From Dipteronia dyeriana (taxonomy: Eukaryota; Streptophyta; Magnoliopsida; Sapindales; Sapindaceae): a stretch of DNA of 64,000 nt. The stretch spans positions 24,809,598 to 24,873,597 of the forward strand of contig CM065297.1 of NCBI GenBank assembly GCA_032871835.1. The letters are read 5' to 3'. A program made the position numbers and the translations under genes. The notes beneath the pieces were generated by a model. It worked only from the letters and a program-made list of their open reading frames with translations, did not search any database and had not been told where the DNA came from. Shown piece after piece: positions 23,209 through 35,240 of the stretch. Position 1 is the stretch's first letter; each line of letters starts with the position of its first letter.

Positions 23209-23611
23209 TGGAGACCAAAATTGTGGTGCAGCGTTGGCATATCAGGTACTCCGCATGGATATTATTGGCCAACTATCCATTAAAATTCGAAGAGCTTTAT
23301 ACAATCCTGTAAAACATGCCAAAAGACCTCCAACTTGACCCACCTCCCAACGGAACGCCTGTCATCCCTCAGCTCGCCTTACCCCTTTGCAATGTGGGGG
23401 GTCGACCTCATTGGTCCACTTCTAATCTTTCCTGGACAAGCCAAACATGCTATTGTGGCTATGAACTATTTCATGAGGTGGGTCGAAGCTGGACCACGGT
23501 CCCAGATATCGGAAGAGAATATGACAAGGTTTATCAAAAAGAATGTAGTTTGCAGATTCAGTACCTCTCTTGTCATTGTAGCAGACCTCGGTAAGCAGTT
23601 TGATACCAAGT
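23209..23611 (+). pseudogene. pol: Integrase partial copy 4, 5' part
   Basis: Reads MWGVDLIGPL, NYFMRWVEAGPRSQ and VIVADLGKQFD, then is cut by element C. It resumes at 31873. Confidence 0.85.
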
Positions 23612-25316
23612 TGATAGGACCCACCCCGACTCCTCTCTCTTGAGTACGAGGGAGACCCTATGGGCTGCTTCTACACCTCTCTTGAATACAAGGGAAACCC
23701 TATGGGCTCTACATTCTCTAGCATAATAAAAGGACTTTCTGCTGAAATTTCCATTCAGAAATACTTGTTTGAATCAAATAAAATGTGAAAAGAATACTGG
23801 AGAGTACAAAATGTACATAATTATAATTTCTTTACATAAATTTTCATCCGTTATAAAAAGTTTATCAAAAATGACCGTTCGGACCAAAAACCGACCACTT
23901 TAAAATCTAAGTAACCAGTCCATCCCGAGTGGGAAACATAACAGGCCGAGTAAGAAATCCGAGTAGGCCGAGTAGACCGAATAGGCCATGTGGGCCGAGT
24001 AGGTCAAGTGGGCCGAGTTAGGCTGAACAGACCGAGTAGAAATCTGACCACGTCCCGACCATGCCTACCATCCCGACCATGCCTACCGTCCCGACCATAC
24101 CGACCTCATATTTTTAAATATGTACATGAAAATTTAAAATGCATGACTTATATGCTTCATGATGTCATCGAGTGGCCCACCTCAAAACTTCTGAGTCCGC
24201 ACAACCGAGCAACTACCTGGATAAATATTTAATAGTGAAAGGATGAGCGCTAACGCCCAGTAAGGGAATGAAAACTTTTTAAAAACACTTTTCTAAACCT
24301 CTTTACAATAAGCATTCAGTAATAATGGTATAAGATAATATATCTACTTTCGTGCTGAATAAACTGAATAAACTGAATAAACTGAATGCTTCTCTTTGCT
24401 GAACAAGAATAAACACTTTATAAAATCTTAATCTTCACCAAATTCATACCGGGGATATCCTCCATACGTAAGCCGAAATACTTTGGGCAAACGCAGTCAT
24501 GAATAACTTCTGGTCATACCCGAACAGAGCGACTCAATTACTCTTTCTCTGGTCATGCTCGGGCAGAGCGACTCTCTGGTCATACAAGTGCAGAGCGACT
24601 CTATTACTCTTTCTCTGGTCATGCACATGCAGAGCGACTTATGACATACACATGTGTAGAACGGCCCCAAAAGCCAACCATAATCATAATTGGGGAAGGG
24701 TACATGGTGCTTTTATAGAAATCATAATCTCTTCTTGATAATTCATAAAAATAATATACTGTTTCTAAATGCTAATATAAGCATAAATATATATTTTTGG
24801 TTCTCTGTATACTCACCATCAATCATAAAAAACAATAAACAGCTTAAAATGATTTGCAGCAATTAAAGCATAAAACTGTAAACTTGAGTTAAAAATAGAA
24901 CTGAAACTTAATTCACTCACAACTTAGACGTCAAGATTATCTTAGACTGAGTATGCTAGGTTCCCTTCGTCTTCTTTCCCTATCAATCACAAGATCCAAT
25001 TAGAAACTGGATATCAAAGAAGAATCAACTGAAATCTGAAATTACGAGAGCTTCACTAACTTTTTTCTTTTCTTCTCTTTCCTTTCTTTCGCTTGATTCT
25101 ACTGCTTTCTACCTCTCACAACATTTATCCTCATATATATATATACTTATGAAAGGACACAACTGAAGTTGTGAGCTAATTAACCAAGCTCACAGCTGCC
25201 TGTCAGCCACGCAGTTCACTTGGCTTACTCACCTGATGCCTTTTCTGCTTCACGCTTATCCCATTTTTTTTTTCAAATTGGGCCTTTCAATTGGGCCTGA
25301 AAAACTGGGTGTTACA
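23612..25316 (-). repeat. 3' LTR of element C
   Basis: Plus-strand ends TGATAGGACC...GGGTGTTACA. It contains short GGCCGAGTAGG and CCCGACCATGCC repeats (23925-24110) and a run of four GAATAAACT-type units (24357-24388). A TA-rich, TATA-like run on the minus strand lies at 25132-25146. Confidence 0.88.
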
Positions 25317-25382
25317 ATTCACCCCTCCATATAAAAATTTCGTCTTCGAAATTTATTTACTTAGCCGAAACAGATGGGGATA

Positions 25383-28300
25383 CTAAGTCCGCATCTGATC
25401 TTCATGTTCCCAAGTCGCCTCTTCCACAGCATGATTTCTCCATAACACTTTTACAAGAGGAATGACCTTTGTACGTAATACTTGTTCCCTTCTATCTAGA
25501 ATCTCAATAGGTTCCTCTTCATAAGTTAAATCTTCTCTTAACTTCACTGGTTTCTTGGTTAAAACATGCGTGGGGTCGACTATATATTTTCGAAGCATAG
25601 AAACATGAATTACATCATGAATTCTCGAAAGTTCTGAAGGCAACGCTAAACGGTATGCCACTACTCCTACTCGGGCAATGATCTCATACGAACCAATGTA
25701 TCGTGGACTTAACTTACCACGTCTTCCAAATCAAAGTATACCTTTCCAAGGCGAAATTCGTAGGAATACATAGTCACCTACTTTAAATTCAAGTTCCCTT
25801 CTCCGCTTATCTGTATAGCTTTTCTGCCTATCTTGAGCAAACTTTAATCTGTCTCTGATTATTCTGATCTTTTCTGTTGTGACTTGAACAAGTTCAAGAC
25901 CTAAAAACTTTCTCTCGCCTACTTCTTCCCAACACACCGGTGTTCTGCATTTTCTCCTTACAGAGCTTCATAAGGTGCCATTTCGATACTAGCCTGATAA
26001 CTGTTATTGTAGGCAAATTCTATCAAAGGTATATGTACATCCCAACTACCTTTGAAGTCCATCACACACGCCCGAATCATATCCTTTAATGTCTGAATAG
26101 TACGCTCCGATTGACCATCAGTTTGCGGATGAAAAGCGGTACTAAAATGTAATCTAGTTCCCAAAGCTTCTGGTAAACTAGGCCAAAATCTAAATGTAAA
26201 CCGAGGATCTCTATCTGACACTATGGATACTGGTGCGCCATGAAGACGAACTATTTCATTTACATAAATTTTGGCTAATCTGTCAAGAGAGGAAGTAATA
26301 CCAATTGGCAGAAAGTGTGCAGACTTTGTAAGTCGGTCAACGATCACCCATATACTGTCGTGACCACTTTGACTACGAGGGAGTCCTACCACAAAATCCA
26401 TGGTAACATGTTCCCATTTCCATTCGGGAATAGAAAGTGGTTGTGATAGTCCTGCTAGTTTCTGATGTTCTGTCTTGACTTGCTGACAAATCAAACATTT
26501 AGAGACGAATTCTGCTATCTCTCTTTTCATACCTTGCCACCAGTAATGCTCTTTTAAAGTACGATACAACTTAGTACTTCCTGGATGCATTGCATAAGCT
26601 GAAGAGTGAGCTTCCTCTAAAATTTCATTCTTGAGTTCCTTAATGTTTGGCACACACAGTCTGTTACCGAGAACCATTGTACCATCACTTTTCACTACAA
26701 AATCAGCTCGTAAACTTTTCTGCACTTCTTCCTTCAATTTAACTAAATAAGCATCTTGAGTTTGCAATTCCCGTATACGATCAATCAAAATAGGTCTAAC
26801 CTGAAAGGTAGCCAGTAATGCTCCACAATCTCGTGCTTCCAGCTTAACTCTCAACATTCTTAATTCAGCTAATAATGGAAGCTGAAGATGATTTACCTTC
26901 CAATTCATCCTCAAATGAGCCATAGAACTTGAAGACTTTCTACTGAGTGCATCTGCCACCACATTTGCCTTACTAGGATGATATTCAATCGTACAATCAT
27001 AATCTTTAATCAATTCAATCCATCTTCTTTGTCTCAGATTCAGTTCTCTCTGAGTGAAAAGATACTGCAAGCTTTTATGATCTGTATAAATCTGACAAGT
27101 GACCCCATATAAGTAATGCCTCCAAATTTTTAATGCAAACACCACTGCAGCAAGTTCTAGATCATGGGTTGGGTAATTCTGTTCATGCTTCTTTAATTGT
27201 CTTGATGCATAAGCTATCACTTTCCCATGTTGCATCAAAACGCAACCCAAACCATGTTTAGATGCATCACTGTAAACCATAAATCCATCACTTCCGGTTG
27301 GAAGAGCAAGTATTGGAGCAGAAGTCAATCTCTCATTGAGTTCTTGAAAACTCTTTTCACAAGCTTCTGACCACTCAAACTTCACATCCTTCTGAGTTAA
27401 TCTTGTTAATGGTGAAGCTATTTTAGAAAATCCCTCTACAAATCTTCGATAGTAACTTGCTAAACCCAAGAAACTTCTAATTTCAGTCACACTAACTGGT
27501 CGTTCCCAATTCACTATAGCTTCAACCTTTTGAGGATCAATATAAATACCATCACTAGAAATCACATGGCCCAAAAAATGTAACTCTATCGAGCCAGAAT
27601 TGGCACTTACTAAATTTGGCATAAAGTTGATTCTCTCTCAAGACTTTTAGAATAATCTCTAAATATCCTGCATGCTCCATCTCATCTTTCGAATAGATCA
27701 AAATGTCATCAATGAACACGATAACAAATTTGTCTAGATAATGATGAAATACTCTATTCATCAAATCCATAAAAACTGCTGGAGCATTTGTTAATCCAAA
27801 AGGCATAACTAGAAACTTATAATGCCCATAACGAGTTCTGAAAGCGGTCTTTGGTATATCACAGTTTCTAATCCTCAATTGGTGATAACCTGTTCGCAAA
27901 TCTATTTTGGAGAATACCTTTGCTCCCTGAAGTTGATTGAATAAGTCATCAATACGTGGAAGTGGGTATCTATTACGCACCGTTGCTTTATTCAATTGCC
28001 GGTAATCGATGCATAAACGAAATGTTCCATCTTTCTTCTTAACAAACAGAACCGGCGCTCCCCATGGTGACACACTAGGTTTAATAAAATTCTTGTTCAC
28101 CAATTCTTCTAATTGAATCTTCAACTCTTTCAATTCTGTTGGAGCCATTCTATAAGGTGGAATAGAAATCGGAGTTGTGCCTGAGACCAAATCTATCACA
28201 ATCTCAATATCTCTGTCTCGTGGTAATCCATGAAGATCTTCAGGAAATACATCTGGAAATTTCTTTACCACCGATATATCTTCTAGTTTTACCTCACGAT

Positions 28301-30030
28301 CCCGAGTATCAATTACATAAGCCAGATAATCTGAACATTGTTTCCTGAGCAACCGTCTGACAGTAATAGCAGATATAACACAAGAAGGAAGAATCCGAGG
28401 TTCACCATAGAAAATAACATCCGATTCTCCTTGAAGTGTAAATTTTAAATATTTTTGAAAACAATCTACAGTAGCATGGTGTATAGCTAGCCAATCCATT
28501 CCCAAAATAACATCAAAATCATGTATATCAAGCGGGATCAAATCAACATGTAGCTCATGCTTACCGACTATGACCTTACTGTTTCTATATATATTCTCAG
28601 CCAAAAACGATTCACCGGTAGGTGTAGCCACTACTATACTAGAATCTAATGGTCTTAATTCTACATCCACATACACCATAAAAGATCGAGATACAAAAGA
28701 ATTAGTAGATCCAGGATCAATGAGGATATGAGCATCGTGGCCAAAAATTGTTAACGTACCTGTAACGACATCTGGAGTGGTCTCGACATCTTGCTGGGTC
28801 ATAACAAAAACCCTTGCCTGAGTACGAGGTCTACCCGACTGACCTCTCTGTTGGTTGCCTCCAACCCATGCTGCGATTGCTTGGGTTTTCCCTGTAGTTG
28901 TAGATCCTTCTACTCGGGATCCTCTTTGTTCTTGCATCTGACTAGGGCCACTTTGCATTGGTTGAAAACCTATCTTCCTCTCTTCATTACCTGCCTGGAC
29001 TAACTCGGGCCAATTTCTTTTTAAATGACCAGGTTGCCCACATTGATAACAATCTGATCTCCCCAAATAACACTCACCATCATGGTGCTTTCTATAAGTC
29101 GAACATAGAGGACGCCAACTTCTACCGGTACTAACACTCGGTTGCCGACTACCCATTGGCTGCTGGACTGAGGCTTGGCTAGAACCAGGTCCACGACTCT
29201 GTTGATAATTACTAGTCTGACCTGAAAAACTGCCTATTGCCTTAGTCATTTTGCCATAAGAGCCTCCTACTGACCAGTTACTGCGCTTTTGCTTCTGTTG
29301 TTCAAATTTGCGAGAGTCACTAAGGCCTCTCTCCACTTTCAATGCAGCTTCAAACTACTTACCAAACTCAACATGTCCAGAAGTAGTCACTATTGTCTTA
29401 ATTTCATATCGAAGGCCATCTTTGAATTTTCTACACTTATTTTCTTCATCAACGACTACATATGGAGCAACCCTTTGAAAGTTCTGTAAATTTCTTTTCA
29501 TACTCTTCTACTGTCATAGATCCCTGTACTAGTTTGAAAAATTCAGCTCTTTTCAAATCTTGATAGAAACGGGGATAATAATGATCATTAAACTGTTTCT
29601 TAAAATCCTCCCAAGTAATTCCTTCGGGAGTTGTTCGTTGAACTGAGGCCCACCAATCATATGCTTTATCTTTTAGCAAAAACGTAGCAAAAGAGACCTT
29701 TTGCTCATCTGTGCACCTCATAACTTCAAATACCCATTCCAGCTCATTCAACCAGGAACTAGCACTATCTGGATCTCCTGTTCCATCAAAATTCGTAGCT
29801 CCCAACTTTCGTACACGCTCAATAGAATTCTCTGTCACACGCGTTTGGTGTTGAACCATCGCAGTTAATAGTTCTGCAATTCTATCCATTGGTTCCTCCC
29901 TAGGTTCTGGTACATGAGGTTGAGCTATAGGTGGTTGAAGGTGTGATTCTATCTCGTTTTCACCTTGGTTACCACTCCTCTCTCCAAGGTCAGCTACTGG
30001 TCTTGTGCGAAGGCGGCCAACTCGACGCAT
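25383..30030 (-). pseudogene. gag-pol: gag-pol polyprotein of element C
   Basis: Order on the minus strand from ATG 30030. Gag: WLNELEWVFEVMRC, FLLKDKAYDWWASV. Zinc knuckle (29051-29010): [14 protein letters not shown], last Cys replaced by Trp. Protease: [61 protein letters not shown]. RNase [16 protein letters not shown]. Integrase: [58 protein letters not shown]. Chromodomain at the end (about 25530-25385): IEILDRREQVLRTKV, ATWEHEDQM. Breaks: frameshift near 29475, TAG 29355-29357, an extra base in an A6 run at 27573-27578, a one-base deletion near 25957, and TGA at 25731-25733 (CGA to TGA type). The protein would otherwise be about 1550 residues. It is close to intact but not functional as it stands. 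Confidence 0.92.
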
Positions 30031-30115
30031 GATGCTGTTACAAAATCAAAGTTATGCTTAAATGCATGAAACTAAATGCAAACAATTATTCTATGGTCTA
30101 AGAAATTATAAACCA

Positions 30116-30133
30116 TGGGCTCTGATACCAAGT
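30116..30133 (-). other. Primer binding site of element C
   Basis: Minus strand TTGGTATCAGAGCCC two bases after the 5' LTR; complementary in type to the 3' end of initiator tRNA-Met. Confidence 0.88.
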
Positions 30134-31872
30134 TGACAGGACCCACCTCGACTCCTCTCTTTTGAGTACGAGGGAGGCCCTGTGGGCTGCCCCGACTCCT
30201 CTCTTGAGTACAAGGGAAACCCTATGGGCTCTACATTCTCTAGCATAATAAAAGGACTTTCTGCTGAAATCTCAATTCGGAAATACTTGTTTGAATCAAA
30301 TAAAATGTGAGAAGAATACTAGAGAGTACAAAATGTACATAATTATAATTTCTTTACATAAATTTTCGTCCGTTACAAAAAGTTTATCAAAAATGACCGT
30401 TCGGACCAAAAACCGACCACTTTAAAATCTAAGAAACCAGTCCATCCCGAGTGGAAAACTGAACAGGCCGAGTAAGAAATCCGAGTAGGCCAAGTAGACC
30501 GAATAGGCCATGTGGGCCGAGTAGGTCAAGTGGGCCGAGTAGGTCAAGTGGGCCGAGTTAGGCTGAATAGACCGAGTAGAAATATGACCACGTCCCGACC
30601 ATGCCTACCATCCCGACCATATCTACCGTCCCGACCATACCTATCGTCTCGACCATGCCGACCGTCCCAATCATGCCGACCTCATATTTTTAAATATGTA
30701 TATGAAAATTTAAAATGCATGACTTTTATGCTTCATGATGTCATCGAGTGGCCCACCTCAAAACTTCTGAGTCCGCACAACGGAGCAACTACCTGGATAA
30801 ATATTTAAGAGTGAAAGGATGAGCGCTAATGCCCAGTGAGTGAATGAAAACTTTTTAAAAACACTTTTCTAAACCTCTTTACAATAAGCATTCAGTAATA
30901 ATGGTATAAGATAATATATCTACTTTCGTGCTGAATAAACTGAATGCTTCTCTTTGCTGAACAAGAATAAATACTTTATAAAATCTTAATCTTCACCAAA
31001 TTCATACCGGGGATATCCTCCATACGTAAGCCGAAATACTTTGGGCAAACGCAGTCATGAATAACTTCTGGTCATACCCGAACAAAGCGACTCAATTACT
31101 CTTTCTCTGGTCATGCTCGGGCAGAGCGACTCTCTGGTCATACAAGTGCAGAGCGACTCTATTACTCTTTCTCTGGTCATGCACATGCAGAGCGACTTAT
31201 GACATACACATGTATAGAACGGCCCCAAAAGCCAACCATAATCATAACTGGGAAAGGGTACATGGTGCTTTTATAGAAATCATAATCTCTTCTTGATAAT
31301 TCATAAAAATAATATACTGTTTCTAAATGCTAATATAAGCATAAATATATATATTCGGTTCTCTGTATACTCACCATCAATCATAAAAAATAATAAAAAG
31401 TTTAAAATGATTTGCAGCAATTAAAGCATAAAACTGTAAACTTGAGTTAAAAACAGAACTGAAACTTAATTCACTCATAACTTAGACGTCAAGCTTATCT
31501 TAGACTGAGTATGCTAGGTTCCCTTCATCTTCTTTCCCTATCAATCACAAGATCCAATTAGAAACTGGATATCAAAGAAGAATCAACTGAAATCTGAAAT
31601 TACGAGAGCTTCACTAACTTTTCTCTTTTCTTCTCTTTCCTTTCTTCCGCTTGATTCTACTGCTTTCTAGCTCTCACAACATTTATCCACATATATATAT
31701 ACTTATGAAAGGACACAGATGAAGTTGTGAGCTAATTAACCAAGCTCACAACTGTCTGTCAGCCATGCAGTTCACTTGGCTTACTCACCTGATGCCTTTT
31801 CTGCTTCACGCTTATCCCATTTTTTTTTTCAAATTGGGCCTTTCAATTGGGCCTGAAAATTTGGGTGTTACA
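30134..31872 (-). repeat. 5' LTR of element C
   Basis: Direct repeat of 23612-25316, TGACAGGACC...GGGTGTTACA. It is longer by extra GTAGGTCAAGTGGGCCGA and CCCGACCATGCC-type units (30480-30690) but has fewer GAATAAACT units than the 3' LTR. Confidence 0.88.
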
Positions 31873-32446
31873 TGACCGATTCAAGAACTTTTGACAAGGC
31901 TTGAGAATTGACCTTAGATTTGCTTCAATAGCCTACCCTCAGACTTACGGGTTAGTAGAATGCATCATTAAGACTATCAAGAAACTGTTAAAAAAGAAGT
32001 TACAGCAGAGAAGTTGTATAAGGGTCGAAGAGCTTTCTGAGGTTCTCTGGGATTATCGTACTACAAGGAGAACAACCACCGAAGAAACACCCTATTCATT
32101 AACCTTAGGGGTTGAAGCATTTCTTCCCATAAAGCATAAATTAACCTCCTTCAAAGTTCAACATTTCGAACGAAGAAGCAAAAAGGATAAGCTCCTAGCT
32201 AGCTTAGATCTCTTGGAAGAGAAATAAGATCAAGTAGCTGGGAAAGTAGCAATTTACCAGAGCAGGATCACTAGGTACTTTAACAGGAGAGTTAAAGCTC
32301 GAAACTTTAAGGAAGGAGACCTAGCTCTCAGGAAAGTAACCTTGAATACCAGGAAGAGGTCAGACGGGGTCCTTGGACAAAACTGGGAAGGACCTCACTT
32401 AATAAAGGTAGTGGTCCGAAATGCGGCATACAAGCTCGAAAACATG
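31873..32446 (+). pseudogene. pol: Integrase partial copy 4, 3' part
   Basis: Continues the unit broken by element C: MRIDLRFASIAYPQTYGLVECIIKTIKKLLKKKL, WDYRTTRRTT, then the C-terminal domain up to KLENM, where it is cut by element D. The last part of the domain is missing. Confidence 0.85.
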
Positions 32447-33841
32447 TCTGGGGTATGAATGAGTAACATCAACTTATTCTATCTTTATTTAAGAGTTCAA
32501 TTTTAGTTCTTTAGTGGAATGAACTAAAATTAAATAGATCAGACCTAAGTGAATCATTTGTTGATTGTGATTGGATTGTGTCTACTGGAGCTTAAATTTA
32601 GATAGCCCGCCAAGATCCTCAATCCTCACGAACTTGCATGGATCACTTGATATATTCTACCGGACCAATTTACGGGTCCATCTAGAATTGTATTAAAGCA
32701 TGTGAACTTGTTTATTTTTGTAAGAATAGGTCTAGTTCACTTGTGGACTTTTTATTAAGGTCTAATGGATTTAATAAAATAAGAAAAATAATATATAGTC
32801 CATATACATGTGTTGGGAGGCAAGGCTAATTAAGTATAGCTTAATTATATTATTTTTATTTTAGTATTTAATTAAATGGAAATTAATTAATTAATTTGTT
32901 GATTAATTAATTATTCAATTAAAAGTCAAAATCTTTTTCCTAGTAGGAGTTGGTCTCCTAAAATTATACTATTGTTGGTAGTATAATTAATATTAAAGAC
33001 TATGTTTGATAAGTAGATAAATAAAATGAATTATTTATCTAATCAAATTAGGAAGTCTTTAATATGGTTACAAATGCAATATTGAGTTGGATTAGAAGTC
33101 TTGGTTGAGGATAGAATTCCTTTTGGAAAAGGATTCTTAACCACCAAGTAAATCTACCTAAGGAAAGGATTCTTAACTACTAAGTAAATCCTTCTTAGGA
33201 AAGGATTTGTGATCCTAATCTATATCCAATGAATTTCGGCCAGCCCTAAGATTCTTAGAGTAAAAATTTCGACCAACCTATGTGTTTTCTAAGAGAGAAC
33301 TTTGAGAGAGAAACATTTAGTATTTTACACTAGACAAAATTCAATCAACTCTAAGATATAGGGTGTGGAATTTGGTCAAAGAGAAAAGAGAAAAAGAGAA
33401 CGTTTTGTTTTTGATAGTATACTAGTATCCTTTACATCAAAAGGGTTTTATGTACAAAATCAAATCGGGTTCACGCGAGTTTCAATCAAGTAGATTGATA
33501 ATTCACAAGTGACCAGACGTTCTTGGATTTTTCTCTCGGAGGATATCTGTAATTAACAAAGAAAAGATTTTGTTTGTCTCCATCCTCAGGTATACAATTT
33601 AAAGAAAGGGAGCCCACACTCCTAGGTGATTCACGTTCGTGATTGGATTGGAAGATCTTGCGGAATCAATTCGGTGCTTGTTCAATCGTCATGAGGAAAA
33701 GGTACGATACTTTTATATATGTAAATTAATCTAGGGTTAAGGTTCTCGTTGCATAAAAGGGAAATTTTTTATTTAAATGCAAAACCTAATTTTAATAAAT
33801 TTTCTCACGCTTCCGCTGCGCGGGGTTTTATTTTCCCTACA
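32447..33841 (+). repeat. 5' LTR of element D, left end deleted
   Basis: Starts at TCTGGGGTATGAATGAG, which corresponds to an internal position of F (near 51180), and ends TTTTCCCTACA at the primer site. Confidence 0.85.
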
Positions 33842-33862
33842 ATTGGTGTCAGAGCCTGGTTG
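33842..33862 (+). other. Primer binding site of element D
   Basis: ATTGGTGTCAGAGCCTGG; element E has ATTGGTATCGGAGCCAGG at its matching site. Both derive from TGGTATCAGAGC (initiator tRNA-Met). Confidence 0.85.
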
Positions 33863-35240
33863 TACCCCTTATTAATTGATGTATGTGTTCGGGAATCTTT
33901 TTCTTTTTATTGTATATATGCATGTTTTAGAAAGAGATGACACTCTAGTTATTCGCATATATATTTACATTGGAATGTATGGATATATATATATGTTTAA
34001 TATGTGGTTTGTTATTGCTCAATTTTGGTCCTAGAATTTCAATGTATTTTGTTTTGTGATTGTAACAAGAAGGGTGGTCTATTATCGCCATAATTACTTT
34101 CTTGATAGTTGCTAAGTTTTTTTTATTATTTTGTTGTTGTAATTAAAAAAAACTGCATTTGTTGTAATAAAAAAAACTGCAGCATTTTTTTTATTTTAAA
34201 TTCTTCTGTAATATATTCAAGTATCGAAGACTCAATGGTTTGAACAATTGGGAGCAACCGAAACAAGTTTGGGATCGTGCGAGCTATAGCAACGAACGTG
34301 CGTGTGAAGAGCACGCAGCCACGTTTGGTGTGGCATGGGCTGCGCACGGCAGCCCTATGGAAGCCATGGGCTGCGCATGGCAGCCCTTTATTGGTTTGTG
34401 GCATGCGCATGCCTATGAGTAAGGGTCAAGGGTGCGCACACCCATGAGAGGCAGCCGAGGGAGTCCAAACGACGAAGGTCGTGCGAAGACTTGTTCGCCA
34501 AGAAAGGAGTTTTTGTATTCCAAGACATATGTAATTTACTTGTTTTTTTGAGGATGGACCAAAATTATAGCTATTTATATTTTTGTAAATATTGCAATGT
34601 TTGTCATTGTTTGATAACATGTCATATAGAATAGGAGTGCCACTCATATATCTCTTTTGGTATGAACATGCATTGAATGGTTTAAGTATCTAAATTGGCA
34701 TCTAGATAACTTGGTAAATCATTTTTTAGAATTCGATCACACACCTTAAACAATTGAGTGGGAGAAGGTGTTTTGGAACACCTACGGCCTCCAAGTTTAG
34801 TTGAGCTTTATGTTTCATGTAATAACCTTCCAAGAGGTATTCATGAATGGAATTTAGCAAGATACTTCCTTACAAGAATAGACTAGACAATTAGCCCAAA
34901 CGATATCTACTCCTAAAGGAGGGATATTCGTGAGGGATTATATTGAAGGTCGATAACTTGGTAACACACTCAATGAAATTTTATTAATATCCTCCCAAGA
35001 GTTCTTGTTAGTAAAATTGCAAGGCTAAAATTGAAAACGTTGGTTGTCATGTTAACAATTAGGTTGGGCCTAGTCAAACTAGTAAATAATGCCAACTCCC
35101 AAAGGAGGCGTGACATTTATGGATGTTGGATCACCGTTGAATTTTTTCGATTGAATTATTTTATTTAATTCAAGATAAATATTCGAAAGTGCTTTATCGT
35201 GATTATTTACTTATATAATTTTTGTTATTGTTCAGAAATC
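33863..35240 (+). other. Long untranslated leader of element D with GC-rich palindromes
   Basis: No long ORF. At 34320-34460 a GC-rich segment repeats CATGGGCTGCGCA / GGCAGCC words that are self-complementary (GGCTGCGCATGGCAGCC). The same segment is in element E (46320-46450). It could fold into strong hairpins in the RNA leader; packaging or translation roles are speculation. Confidence 0.6.

Larger units (their letters stand above)
23612..31872 (-). mobile_element. Element C: chromodomain Ty3-gypsy (Tekay/Del-like) retrotransposon, minus strand
   Basis: LTRs at 23612-25316 and 30134-31872 enclose one long minus-strand polyprotein (30030 to about 25380): gag, zinc knuckle, protease, RT, RNase H, integrase and chromodomain. 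Primer site TTGGTATCAGAGCCC (initiator tRNA-Met type) follows the 5' LTR. The LTRs differ at about 1-2 bases per 60 in samples, so C is young relative to B. No clean 5-bp target duplication is visible; 11 bases resembling the primer site flank the 3' LTR. Five coding breaks were found. Confidence 0.9.

Noticed and set aside
24499..24738. Repeated open frame (also at 31057-31296) with Trp/Ser/Cys-rich peptide
   Set aside because: It lies inside both LTRs of element C and is made by LTR-internal repeats (GGTCATGC...GCAGAGCGACT). No family match, not a gene.
34240..34422. Open frame of 60 codons in the D leader
   Set aside because: Produced by the GC-rich palindromic repeats; not kept as a frame in element E.
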